DNA from: Diabrotica undecimpunctata
Taxonomy: Eukaryota; Arthropoda; Insecta; Coleoptera; Chrysomelidae
Reading direction: 5' to 3'
Length of the DNA: 64,000 bases
NCBI RefSeq assembly: GCF_040954645.1
Contig: NC_092813.1
Span: 16,222,136 to 16,286,135 of the forward strand
In this document: in pieces, positions 45,303-56,978 of the stretch
Layout of the letters: every line of letters begins with the position of its first letter
Position numbering within the stretch: the first letter of the stretch is position 1
Position numbers and translations under genes: made by a program
Notes under the pieces: model-generated
What the model saw: the letters and a program-made list of their open reading frames with translations, nothing else
Told to the model about the DNA's origin: nothing
The model's database searches: none

Positions 45303-46762
45303 TGTTATGCTATTTAAATTGTATTATATTGCTTATTTAGAAAAAAATCCTGTCTATATTTATTAAATGATCTAATCTCCAATTAATCACAATAAATCAG
45401 CATTAATTAATAACAATCTCAGGCTATTTAACTTGTACTATTTACCTTTGATCGTGGATTCAAAATATTTTCCAATTGGCTTCCTAATTGGGATAGGTAA
45501 TATGACCTGAATAAAATACATAGAATTTCAACTGAACTATATGTGAGATGTCCTTTATTTTAATGAAATTTTATATAACAATCAATCCTGTAATATTTGC
45601 AATATACTAACTTTAAATATATGAGAAGTTGTTTTCTATCATGGACCCAAATGTTATTTTACATTCATTTTTAATATGTGTTATAACTAAGCTCTTTTTA
45701 TAATTTTTTTTTTAAATGATCGCAACATTAACTGTCTCTATTATTTATTCAATTCATTTAATTAATAAATGAAAACCACACTCCTGCTCTAATGAAAATT
45801 GACTGACCTTTCTTTCTCTGCCGTTGCAATTCTATGGCCACGCCACAAAAAAAATCCTTTCTCTGCTTCTGCTCCTATTGTGGTCCAGATGACGTACACC
45901 TTTCTCCTATCGGTCCTTGTATCTGCAACCCAACAACTCGTGTTAGTCTATGCAGCCTCCTTTTGTGCCAATCTCCGCGCCTGTTTATAACTTCAAATGT
46001 TTCCAGCTTCGTCTGATATTAATATTCTTATACCCTTTGGTTTTTCTATCTCCCTGTACCCCGTTCCTCACACTGGTCAGCTTTTACGCAGCAAATAAAC
46101 ACACCCGGTAAATTACGTCTTCGGGACTTCAAACAAACACAAATCACAAAGCTCCTTCCTTCTTGGACGATGAAAACTGACTAACCAACCTTTTTCCTCT
46201 CTCCTATATCATAGCCAAAACCACCACCCCCTTGCATTCAAAAATTGACCAATAAAAATCATCCACCTCTGTGACGTATATCGTTACCAACCAACTCTCT
46301 CTATAAAACGTCATTCGGGTAATTCCAGAAAACAACATTCTTTAATTATTCTAACTAAATCTATTTGCTTTACAAATATTTCTTACTAATAGCTACAAAC
46401 GATACCTGTTTCTCAATTCAATGTCTTTTGTTAATAAACTTTTACCGATATAATCTTTCGGGGAGAAAAACCACCGCAAATCCCGGTCTATTGTTTAAAC
46501 ACTTTCTATATACACTTTTATTCCGGGTAAATCCATTCCACAATAACCGACTTATTTAAATTTCTTATCGATAATATTTGAAAGTCTTGTCTCTGAGGCC
46601 TAATGAACAATTCTTCGAACAACTTAAAATACATATTTTGTCTTATAAAGGATGTTTGAAAATTTATATGCCCGTGTCTTTATGAAATATCAATAATTTT
46701 AATTTTTATTTAAGTAACAAAATTTGTATATCGGTTTTTTTTGCTTATGGACATTCAAAAGT

Positions 46763-46768
<6 letters not shown>
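45303..46768 (-). repeat. 5' LTR (long form)
   Basis: 1466 bp, starting TGTTATGC and ending GTACAACA on the plus strand. 45703-46087 is absent from the other LTR. No transposon signature is seen in that extra segment, so a deletion in the short copy is more likely than an insertion here. Confidence 0.9.

Positions 46769-46829
<61 letters not shown>
46769..46829. repeat. (TA)n microsatellite, right half
   Basis: Continuation of the tract at 38817-38867, beyond the LTR element. Confidence 0.9.
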
Positions 46830-46832
<3 letters not shown>

Positions 46833-46890
46833 GTAGTATTTAACATAGTTCCCTACCAGTACCATTGTTTAAATAGGACTAGTTAGACAA

Positions 46891-47174
46891 TCCTTATGGA
46901 ACAAACGTTTGACTTTTATTCTGCCGTCATATGGCGCCCTCTAGTCATAAATTTAAAAAGCTATTAACAGAAACTTAATTCACTGCAGGATTCTATTCGA
47001 GTATATTTTTACCTGTCTCATAATTAATGCAAACCTGTACACGGATGCCAGATTGTGAAGAAAATATAAGACTTTAATAAAATGCTTATTGTTATTATCG
47101 TTGTATGCGTCTAGTGAAAGATAACTTGACTATTTCGAGCGAATATTTCAAATTGTTTTTGTACTTTGAGACTT
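46891..47174. other. Left interior of the P-like unit
   Basis: Non-coding. 'catatggcgccctctagtcat' at 46928-46948 has a related phrase near the right end (catagcaccatctagtataa, about 57591), possibly a subterminal motif. Confidence 0.4.
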
Positions 47175-47800
47175 CTTTTATTCCTTCTTCAAGACACTGT
47201 AATTAGAAGAAAGTGTAAATATTTACAACATATCTCAAATTGTCATTACAACTTACTAGTCGTTGAGATTATTTTTGTAAAGCTACGACACTCAACATTA
47301 AAAACACACATATAAAATATAACATTTAAAATAATGGACAATATACATTTTAAAATTTAGTTGGAAAGTTAAAATTTTGTTCACATCTTTCCATGGTGTG
47401 TTTTGACTGATCCATAGAGAACAGAAGAAAAAACAAAAATAGAGTGATTAAAAAGTAATTAGGAGTTCTTGCTATTATATTAATGGAAGTAATAGTAGTA
47501 GCAAGAACTCCTAATTACTTTTTAATCACACTATTTTTGTTTTTTTTCTGTTCTCTATGGATCAGTCAAAACACACCATGAAAAGATGTTACTAACAAAA
47601 TTTTAACTTTCCAACTAAATTTTAAAATGTATATTGTCCATTATTTTAAATGTTATATTTTATATGTGTGTTTTTAATGTTGAGTGTCGTAGCTTTACAA
47701 AAATAATCTCAACGACTAGTAAGTGGTAATGACAATTTGAGATATGTTGTAAATATTTACACTTTCTTCTAATTACAGTGTCTTGAAGAAGGAATAAAAG
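47175..47800. repeat. Fold-back (long hairpin) of 626 bp
   Basis: Arms of about 300 bp (47175-47473 and 47500-47800) are about 97 per cent identical in inverted orientation, with a loop of about 26 bp. They start with 'cttttattccttcttc' and end with its complement. No coding frame is seen. The transcript would form a near-perfect double-stranded RNA. Confidence 0.9.
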
Positions 47801-47924
47801 AATTCCGAAAGCTTGACCAAAAGTCAAAAGAGTGTTTCTATAACATCCCGGCCAAACCTACTAACTGCAGCCCTAATAAACTGTGTTGTTTGTTTATATC
47901 GACAGTCAATAATATCCAGTATTT

Positions 47925-48110
<186 letters not shown>

Positions 48111-48152
48111 AAGAGTAAGAAAACAGAAATTTTTAGATAGGAAAAAAAAAGA

Positions 48153-48193
48153 TCCCATAGGACTACCAAAAACAAATTTTTGGTAGTCCCATG
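48153..48193. repeat. Short inverted repeat
   Basis: ggactaccaaaaa and its complement tttttggtagtcc face each other around a 4-bp loop. It lies at the start of the Penelope-like fragment, so one arm may be a duplicated piece of that element. Confidence 0.6.
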
Positions 48194-48400
48194 GAATTTA
48201 GTCTTTCACCTATTCTAAGTAGCTATGTCATAGATGATGTTATCAGTGATTGTATCAACAATTGCACTTTTTTCATTCCTTTTTTTAAAGATATGTAGAT
48301 GATTTAGTTTTGGTACTTCCTAATCACACAAAATTATTGAAATAGTCAACATTTTCAAGTATCTTAATCAACATATACAATTTACAGTTGAGGTAGAGGT
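48178..48400 (+). pseudogene. Penelope-like reverse transcriptase fragment
   Basis: Reading across frames gives SLSPILSSYVIDDVISDC, then FIPFFKRYVDDLVLVLP and, after a shift, HIQFTVEVE. The order (M/S)SPILS...V(I/M)(D/E)D, then KRYVDD as the catalytic box, and a following QFT-EE block, is the palm of Penelope-type RT, not of LTR or L1-like elements. Only about 75 codons remain, with no GIY-YIG nuclease. It is broken by small shifts. It is the only Penelope signal in the window. The fold-back at 47175-47800 and the sequence 47805-47926 may be parts of the same element. Confidence 0.55.
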
Positions 48401-49682
48401 AGACAATTCTCTAGTTCCTTAGAGTAGGTTTCAAGTCCAGTACTTTATACAGGTTGGTGAATTGTTTGCAGTTGGTAAGTTTGGTATGGTTGATTCGTAG
48501 TCTTGTAATAGTCGATACTTCTTTTCTAGTTATGAAGTCTAGGGAGAGATGACCAATAAAAGATTGAAGTTTATGAAAAGTTGTTTTGCTCTTTTGCTCT
48601 AAGTTTTGTCAAGTATCCTCTACCGACTTTTTAAAAACGAATTTCGAGATTCGTTAGCTAGTTGAATTGGAGTGACTTCAGTCACCCCATGGTTGGTAGC
48701 TTCTTTGGCAAAATGATCTGCTGTTTTATTACCAGTAATTCCGGTGTGAGAAGGCAGCCATATGAGAGAGACTGTTACATCGTAAGCAGAGAGATTTTGG
48801 TATATGTCATGAATGTTTTGAACTAATAGGTGCTCAGTGAAAATTGTATTGACTAAATGGATATATGAAAGTTAATCTAAACAAATTACAATATGTCTGT
48901 TTTGATGTGAGATGCATTTAAAAGCCCACAATACTATATAGTTCGCCTGTGCAAACGTTGCATATTAAGGGTAACCGAGATGATCTTACAAGTTCATGTT
49001 TAGTGGTTACTGCACAATCAATACCAGTGGTAGTTTTAGAAGCATCTGTATAGAGAATTAAATTCTAAAATGCTTTCTTTATACGAGGGTTAGAAGATTC
49101 AAGTTTGTTAAAAATAGTGAGTGAGGTATATATTGAAGGGAGATCTTTAGACCAGAGGGGAAGTAAAGGTAGAGGAAATGAACTAGTCAGAAAAAGGTCA
49201 ATATTTTTAAGTAGTGGACAAATTAATTGAGGTATAGGTTTTATGATAAGGTGTTGGTTATTGTTAGTGGAAGAAGACGGCATTGTGGCAATTAGGGAAT
49301 GAAAGGGATTAAATGGATTTGCAGATGTTGATACAGCATACGAAAGTAGAAGTGATTATCGTCTTAGGGTAGGAGAAAGTTCATTAGATTCACGGTGTAT
49401 ACTCTCAATAGGACTAAAGCGAAAAGCGCTCAGACCTAGAAGTAGTTTTATTTGCACCCCATTGAAGATGACCGAGGGTTTTAAAAATGTTCAACCTTTT
49501 AAAACAATTGATTTTATGTTCAGAGATTTGATTTTTTAAATTTAATCTGGAGTCAAACATAAAACCGAGAATTTTACAATAATTAACACCAGAAAGTAGA
49601 GAATTGTTAAATAAAATTTGGGGTAAGGGAGTGCCCTATGGAAAATTTTATTAATTTGGTTTTGCTCTCAGAGAGTGATAAT
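48401..49682 (-). pseudogene. RT thumb, RNase H and C-terminal tail (3' part of split ORF2)
   Basis: Reading down from 49682, KTKLIKFSIG continues the RT cut by the hAT. A degraded thumb follows, then a clean stretch 49283-49065. RNase H pieces come next: LYTDASKTTTGIDCAVTT (about 49055-49000), a GELYSI-like Glu block, and WLPSHTGITGNKTADHFAKEAT (about 48765-48690), with the motif His present. The end has RLRINHTKLTN near 48500. Stops and shifts are frequent. This is the same domain order as in the remnants at 2009-4011 and 6851-8221. Confidence 0.7.
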
Positions 49683-51148
49683 TAGACTTCGGCAAATATG
49701 CATATTGCATATTTTTCATATTGTGCATATTTTATGCAAATATTTCATATTTTGGCATACTTGTATAAAAGTTTGCATAAAGTGCATAAAAGTTCAGATT
49801 TTTATACTGTATTTGAAAATTTTTAAACATTTGTACAATTACATTGTACATTTGAACAATTCTGTAGTCATTTTAATCAAGAAATGATCTAAGTACGTAA
49901 TCTCTACAGGTACAAAACATTTACAATTTCAAAGAAGATCAATTTAAGTAGCCCTCAACATTCTTAGAAAGTCTCGGTCCATCTTATTTCATGCCAGCAA
50001 CTTGAGAAAACAAATGCTTTAACAATTTCGCGTTTTATACAAGAAACATTAGCAACTTTTTTTCTTCCGACAACTATTCCTTCTAATAAATTACTGCTTA
50101 TTTTATCGGATGCTGCTCCTTATATGGTGAAAGCAGGACAAAATTTAAAAATATTTTTCCCAGATTTAATACATGTTACTTGTGTAGCGCATGGATTAAA
50201 CAGAGTTGCAGAGGAAATACAAAAAAAGTTTCCTCTTGTAAATACCATGATATCCAGTGTCAAAAAAGTATTTCTTAAATCTCCTATAAGAATTCAACTT
50301 TATAAAGAAATGCTACCTAACATTCCTCTTCCACCACAACCTATTTTAACGCGATGTTGAACATGGTTAGAAGCAGCTAATTTTTATGCAGATCATTTTG
50401 TTAAAATAAAGAACATAATTGATACGTTAACAGATGAAAGTTCCCAATCTCTTTTGGATTCTAAACAAACTTTTCAGAGTAATTTGCTTCAACAAGAACT
50501 TTCATTTATAAAATCAAATTTTAGTTTTGTTCAAAAAACAATTACTCAGTTAGAATCACCAAAACTGTCATTGTTCGAAAGTACAACATTAATAAAAGAT
50601 TTTGCGTCATGTTGTCGGAACGTTAGAGGTAATATTGGAAAAGATATTTTAAAAAAATTTGAAGCTACTATGGAAAAAAATAAAGGTTACCATATTCTTT
50701 CTGAAGTAGTCAGTGTTCTAGCTGGAAATATTTCGGAAACAATTAATTTAGAACCAAATGTTTTGGTTAGTTTGATAAATGCTCCCGTTACATCAGTTGA
50801 TGTTGAACGAAGTTTTTCCATATATAACTATATGTACTCAGACAGAAGCCACAAGTTTTTGTTAGAAAATTTTGAACACCACTTGGTCATTTATTGTTAC
50901 CATAATTCTAAATAAGTTTATTCATACTTAAAAATGATGTAGTTACTTAAAATAAATGTAAATCTTAATGAATAGTAGGAAATATTTAGTTATGTACACT
51001 TTTTTTTTAAATAAAATTGTTACTATTTTACAATTTTTTTATTTATTTGTATGCATATTTTGTAAAATATTTGCATATTTTCGGGTAAACACGTGCATAT
51101 TTATGCGCATATTTTCTACATTTTTATTTGCATATTTGCCGAAGTCTA
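49683..51148 (+). mobile_element. hAT transposon, 1466 bp, inserted in the RT gene
   Basis: Terminal inverted repeats TAGACTTCGGCAAATATGCA begin at 49683 and, in reverse complement, end at 51148. A perfect 8-bp duplication GTGATAAT flanks it (49675-49682 and 51149-51156), the diagnostic length for hAT. The ends are rich in 'gcatatt' subterminal motifs. It carries a truncated, broken transposase, so it is non-autonomous. Confidence 0.95.
49990..50915 (+). pseudogene. hAT transposase, C-terminal half (one stop, N-terminus lost)
   Basis: The frame enters near 49990 without an ATG. It shows LLLILSDAAPYM (catalytic Asp region), CVAHGLNRVAEEI, which includes the conserved C..H, and TRC-stop-TWLEAANFYADHF (TGA at 50357-50359). 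It then runs open to 50915. The end has LINAPVTSVDVERSFSIYNY...LLENFEHHLVIY, the hAT C-terminal dimerisation block with the catalytic Glu (VER). The BED zinc finger and first half are missing. The element's own ends survive, so a full-length relative could mobilise it. Confidence 0.85.
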
Positions 51149-51156
51149 GTGATAAT

Positions 51157-52310
51157 CCTAGTTCGTTAGATCTATCTTGAAGTAGATTTATTACACTCTG
51201 TATAAGTTTATCTGAAGATGGGACAGATTTAAGATGGCAGTAAATGATTAGGTCATCAGCGTATTGAACATATTTGATGGGAGGCAAATTTCGTTGATGG
51301 CAAGAATGAATAAAATTAAACTTAATGCAGATTCTAAAGGGACACCTTAATTTTGAGAAAGAGATCGAAAAAGTTTACCCTTGGCAAGGACTTTAAAGAT
51401 TCTTTCAATTGGATATTTTTTTACAAATGAGAAAATATTACCATTTAAATTACAGTGGAAGATTTTGTCAATGATTGCTTTTCTGGAGATTGAATAAAAT
51501 GCCCATTCAACGTTAAATATAGTTGTTACGACATCTTGTTGATTATAGATTGCTTAAGAAATGTGTGTTTGAAAATAAAAAGTTATCAATAGTAGACCGA
51601 TTACGTCGGAAGCCGGATTGAGCGTCGGGAATAATATTATACTGTTTAACGAACCACGTGAGTATTTCATTGATCATTGTTTCAAGAAGTTTGCAGGTAA
51701 TACAAGTAAGAGAAACCAGACGAAAGATATTGGAGTTATAGAGGGCTGGTCAGGTTTTTTAATTGGAATGATTATAGAAATGCTCCAAACATCTGTGAAT
51801 TTTTGTGTGTTCTAGATAAGGTTATAAATTTCGAGAAGTTTGGAGAGAGATGTATTAGAGAGATTTTTTAAAAATATATAAGGGATATCATCGGGATCAT
51901 CAGCAGATTTTGTACATGAAAACAAGGTAAATTTTAGTTTATTTAGGGTAAACAAGGCGTTCATAAACTTGACATCGTGTGGAGTTGACGAGATGGTGGA
52001 GAAAGATTGAGCGCGTAAAGAACTGGGAGTAAAAGCCATATTACTTTGATTGAACCTGTCTTCAACCCTATTAGCGAGTGTGGCGGAAATGAATTGACTG
52101 TCAGAGATAACTGTGTTGTTGAAGATGATAGGAGAAATAGTTAGGATATAGGAATGAAGGATGACTAAATTCATAGGATGAAGGTTAGTTTTATTGCCTT
52201 GGATTTGTGAAACAGTTTTTTTTATAAATGAGAGTGGAGTTATTATATCCACTGGTAACTTTAACATCCTAATATATAAGACTAAGTAAAGTAAACTAAA
52301 TTGTAACATA
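51157..52310 (-). pseudogene. Linker and RT palm (5' part of split ORF2)
   Basis: From 52310 down, a linker block with FIKKTVSQIQGNK (clean frame 52309-51812) ends in SADDPDDIPYIFLKNL, the usual RT entry with GPD replaced by DPD. Degraded fingers follow (about 51800-51300), then VQYADDLIIYCHL with the catalytic Asp pair, and the frame is cut by the hAT after LLQDRSNELGL. The RT continues at 49682. Several frames are needed, so it is not functional. Confidence 0.7.
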
Positions 52311-54060
52311 TAACTTTTAACGGGTTTTTACCCAGATATTTAGTGGCTCAAAAAATGTACACCTAGACACTGATGATGGAATATAGATTCCGAAAACTAT
52401 TTGTCTTCATGACATAGCCCGTTTGGGTTTTTTAATTTATGTACCTTTTATAAAGGATTTGAACAAATTTTTTTTTTGTAATGATCTTTTTTTTATCTTA
52501 GTATAGATTAGGGCAAGATCTTTCATTAACGATTGTCAGCGGTATGTCAGTGGTAAATTTACTGGCTTCATTTCGACTTTAGAGGGTCGTTGGTGCCTAA
52601 GGAATTTTCGAGAAATTTTTCAATATAATTCTAGAAAACCCTAATTTTTGTGTTTTTATAGAATTTGAGTGCAGCTTTTAGTTCGAAATAGTTTATACGA
52701 GAGTTCGGATAATTGGTATCTTGTGAAACTGAGGATGAATAATAAAATGCGAGAGAAAGAGAGAAATTCTATTTATCATGTATGCTGTGATTAGATTTGA
52801 CATCAGAAGATTTATCAGAGGATGCACTTATATATACTCTTGTAAGTCGGAGGTAGGCTGTTCTTTTAACTTTTTTAAGATTCTAGTGATACGGTTTTTT
52901 AGTGACCTTTTCCTTGTACCTATGTAGAGCTGCGATAAGTCCTTTTGAATACCATCTATGTTGGAGGATTTTTAAGCTTCTTGTAGTGGGGTGATACATA
53001 CAAAAGAGTTCTCAAGAAATGTAATAAGTTGCGTGGAATTGAGTGTAAAATTGGTCGGATTATCTTTGTAAATCATTTCTATAGCGGAAATATAATAAAG
53101 TTTCATCGAGTAATCCAATCAAAGATTAGATTTGGACATTTTTTGGCTGGTTTGGGTGGTATCGAAAATGTTGAAGGAGGAAAAGAACTTAATAGAGCAA
53201 GAATACCGGATGAAGATAGAATGGTAGGAGTATCAGGAGAACTGTCATTGAAGTGTCCCCTTTTTTGTCCTACTGCCAACATGCGCTTTGAATTAGTACG
53301 ACGAGAGATGGATAAATCCATAATGGCAGCCAGGATGGGTATGTAGTTAACGGAGATGGACTCAATTTCCGAAGATAGAAATTCTTTGGATGAAGGTAAG
53401 GATTCAGGATTAAGGACTCCTTGGAGTCAGCTGAAAATGAAGAAGATGGAGGAGCATTAGCTGCAATGAGTGTGTGATCTGGTCAACTGGAGACTTTGCA
53501 ATCAGACTCCACGGTACGACCCGTAAGCTTACAAAGAAAACACTATAGTCTGTCAGAGAATAAAAATATTTTAAGGGATCTATTTTGGTTAATGGTTAAT
53601 TAACAGAGAAGATTGCGTTTCTAAGTTCACCTTGTCAGCTATTACAAATGTTACCCTAGTAAAACTCATAATATATGCCTATTGATCATCTGATGTTCCG
53701 TATTTTTTAGGGACTGCTCGATTAGTGAATGCGGGATGGAAGGAGATACATTTGAAGTAAGGATTCTTTTGGTCGCAGAAAGAAGCCTGCAGATAAAGAT
53801 GACGGTGGAATTAATCATGACGTTCGGTGTATTAGTTGATCAACGATGTCGGTAGAAGTGAGGAAAATGCAGATTCGATTATTCGAAATGCGAGATGTAA
53901 AAGTAATATTTTTTGGATAAACTATTTCAGCAATTTCTTTAATATATTTAAATAAAACAGTATTCAAAATGGAGTGCATGACAATAACTTGTCCCCTTTT
54001 AGAAAACGAACGGGAAGGAGGTCTAGAGACTGCGGCAACGACATATGATTTTGGGATGGA
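52311..54060 (-). pseudogene. ORF1 (Gag-like) remnant and degraded start of ORF2
   Basis: From about 54055, SRPPSRSFSKRGQVIV and IVYPKNITFTSRISNNR resemble the N-terminal nucleic-acid-binding domain of Jockey/I ORF1. After a shift comes LLSATKRILTSNVSPSIPHS. A knuckle-like CFLC...DC block (about 53540-53500) is followed by a Ser/Pro-rich segment (about 53470-53110). A helical end with TQLITFLENS and KRSLKNRITRILKKL (53060-52860) is clearly related to the plus-strand frame at 63542-63766. No endonuclease motifs are recognisable below this. Confidence 0.6.
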
Positions 54061-54640
54061 ATTGAAGTTGTTTTGTGTAAATGTAAATATTTAATTGCTG
54101 TTCATGATGTGTAGTCCTGGTTACCCAGACCGTAACACAATACCTAAATGTGAGTACCTAATGGACCCTCACCCAAACTGGAAAGAAAGAAAAAAAGGAT
54201 CTCACCTATTTCTTGTGATTTTCACTGGTTTTCTTTAATTACACCAATATAGCCGCAATTAAATTCGACTATTGAAATATAAAACCAAATTTGATACTCG
54301 TTTTCTTATCACATTGTGATTAAAGAACTTCGCTTCGTATTGTTAACTCGTCGATGAATTACTTTATCTGTTTAACACTGTTTAAATCTTTAAAATCCGT
54401 GAGGAACTTTAAAAAGGGTGTTTAACCTTTGACAGTTATTTGACGTTTTTTGAATCGATTATTTGAAGCTTTATTTATAAACTTCAACATTTTATTAAAA
54501 ATGCAGTTTGAAAAAGTGCTTTTTAGCTTCTAAACATTTATACTACTTTTGATATTTTTCATGTCATACGGCTGTACGTAGGCTCAATAAAAAGCTGGTG
54601 TAAAAGCACAATTAAAAAAAAAACAGAAATGTCCATAATC
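54061..54640. other. Non-coding stretch
   Basis: 54090-54200 is slightly GC-richer and may be the 5' UTR of the antisense non-LTR element. The rest is AT-rich with no recognised feature. Confidence 0.4.
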
Positions 54641-56640
54641 AATAACAAGAAACAAGCTGAGATATTGCAGCGGACAAATCTCCCTTGCATTTTTCTGTGG
54701 CGATATTTTACGAGTACCATTATTTTAATGTTTCAAAACTAATTTACTTCTTCACTGTGTATGCCATTTATAAATCGAATTATAAAATTTAGATATTCTT
54801 TTACAATGTGTTTAATTTTCAGTTTTTAATGTTAATAAACAATGAAAATATTTGCAATTTCTTAAGCAAGAAAAAAAATGCTATTTGATTTCCTCTGGGC
54901 CATAGAAGGTTTTGGATTTTTTTTAAATGTTTTTTTTTTATTTGCTTTATATTGAGCCTACATACAAGCGTATGTCATAAAAAAAGTCAAAGTTATTAGA
55001 AATTTTTATATGCTAAAAATTTGTTATTCTTCAAACTGATTTTTAAAAACAAATTTAACATAACCTTGATGTTTTTTTTAATAACTTAAAACGAAGACAT
55101 AAAAATCGATATCTATTTACAAAATAACCCTAGAGTGACTGTTTGGACAAGTACAGTTGTTTAAATAATCGGTCTCCTGGATAGACAAATTGAATAACTC
55201 ATAATAAACTGTATGGTCGTTCTATATGATATTTAGCTCACTTTAAAAACTCATAACTGCCATAATTCTAAATAGTTGTATTACATATCGTTATGCAAAA
55301 AAGAAAGTTATTTATATTTATATTATTTATATTTATATTAACATTTATAAATTTTACTTTAAAAATAAGGGTTTTTAAATTATCTCGGTCAATTCTTTAT
55401 GTATTTTAATTATAAAAATCTCAATATTAGAGAACATTTTATGATCTATAACTTTTATTTTAACCATATATCTCTAACATGAATAAGAAACGTTTTATGC
55501 GCATAAACTTTTTTCACTTTTTACGATTGTTTAATAAAAAAGCAAAGCAAAATTAGCTGGAGTCTTTACATAATTATCATCAGCTACCCCTCATATACCT
55601 TTTAGAGACTTTAAATACCTGTTTAAGATTTTTTCAGCTTTTTTAGTTTTTTAGAGTTGTAGATCATAAAAAGTTATGTAATTTTTGAGAGTATCCAAAT
55701 TAAAATACATGAAACTATTAACCGAAATAGTTGCAAAAAAACCTTATTTTTGCAGTTATTTATAAATTATAATAACTAATAAAGTGCGCTAAATATCAAT
55801 CAGAGCAAATAGTTTATAGGTTATTTATTCTATTTATAAACATTTATAATAACGTTGATATCGTTTATGCCACAAACTTATTTAGAGGCTTATGAAAAAC
55901 TGGTGAAAAACTTTCTAAAAAAAACAGAATCTTCTATGACCATTACTAGGCAAGAGAGCATTTTATATTTAAAACCAAAGCATTTTATTCTTAAAATCAT
56001 ATTTCCATTGTCTATTAACAGTAAGAGCTGAAAATTGAAGGGGCCCTAAATGAAGATCTGAATTGTGCGTTCCAACTTACATATGGCATATACGGTAAAG
56101 AAGTAAAAATTTATAACCCGTTAAAATGATGGTTCGGAAAAGTAGAATAGAGAACCATTTGAGCTCGGTTTTTTTTTAGATTTGAACTTTTTCAAAATGA
56201 AGCGCGATTGCAAAATTTGCAATATCTTGGCTTCTGTAAAACATATTTTTTTTTGAACTGGGATAGGTCAACAAAAAGTTGTTTACATGATCGCTTTCTA
56301 CGATAAACAAATCGTCACTATTTTTATTAGTTACATTACATACCATTATGCAAAAACAAAGTTATTAAAATTTATAAATTTCTGCAAAATCAAGGGTTTT
56401 TTGCAATTATTTTGGTGAATTCTTTATATATTTTAATTTAGAAACTCACAAATGGAAGAACTTTTTGAATCTACAATTTTTATTTTAACTATTTTTCTCT
56501 AAACTGGATAAAAAACGTTTATAGCCAAAATCACCTGTATGTCTTCACAGATTTATTATTAACTAACCCTCATATATCTTTTAGAACCTTCAAATATCTG
56601 TATAAAATTTTTACGTGAAACCAATAATTTTTTCCCAGAT
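54640..56640. repeat. Large diverged inverted/direct repeat region
   Basis: Blocks near 54700-55450 recur inverted at about 55640-56170. For example, 'ggccatagaaggttttggattttttt' pairs with 'aaaaaaacagaatcttctatgacc', and 'ctgtgtatgccatttataaa' with its diverged complement near 56080. Blocks at 55260-55560 recur in direct orientation at 56330-56560 ('ttatgcaaaaacaaagttatt', 'tattttaactatttttctctaa'). The arms are about three-quarters identical. No coding sequence is seen. Confidence 0.5.
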
Positions 56641-56978
56641 GGACCTTTGTATAAATTAGTTCTACGATAAAGATGAACTTATTCCTACTTTTCAATACAA
56701 TAACTAAAGATAGCTAAATAAATACATATTTAAATATCTAATACTTTGTTTATGTTTATTAACTTGATTTTACTCACTAATTTGTTTTTCCGAAGTTTAT
56801 TATATCATAATTATAATACCAACGAAAACGTAAAATTCAAATGCATCTCGAATATGACGAGTGCACCCTGGCGATAATAAAAAATGATGAATGAAAAAAA
56901 AAAACATTTTTTCAAGTTAATTACGTAACGGAAACGGTGTAAAATAAAAGAATATAAAAAAAGTTTATATTTACTAAC

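Larger units (their letters stand above)
38868..46768 (-). mobile_element. Young Ty3/Gypsy LTR retrotransposon, minus strand, 7.9 kb
   Basis: LTRs lie at 38868-39955 (3') and 45303-46768 (5'). A primer-binding site is next to the right LTR and a polypurine tract next to the left LTR. Gag, protease and pol follow in the usual order on the minus strand. There is no envelope frame. The shared LTR sequence differs at only about ten positions by eye over about 1.08 kb, so insertion was recent. It sits inside a (TA)n tract. Gag has one internal stop, and the pro/pol junction needs a frame change. Confidence 0.9.
48401..54060 (-). mobile_element. Decayed antisense Jockey/I-like non-LTR element, split by a hAT
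   Basis: On the minus strand from 54060 the order is ORF1 (RRM-like region, zinc knuckle, helical end), a linker, RT, thumb, RNase H and Cys-rich tail down to about 48401. The endonuclease is mostly missing between about 52740 and 52310. There, a piece with 'tgatgatggaatatagattccgaaaac' suggests another small insertion. The hAT at 49683-51148 interrupts the RT gene. Confidence 0.7.

Noticed and set aside
45703..46087. A transposon inserted in the 5' LTR
   Set aside because: No terminal repeats or target duplication surround the extra segment. A deletion in the other LTR explains the difference more simply.
53029..53346. Plus-strand frame of 105 codons
   Set aside because: It lies opposite the Ser/Pro-rich part of the antisense ORF1 remnant and has no domain of its own.
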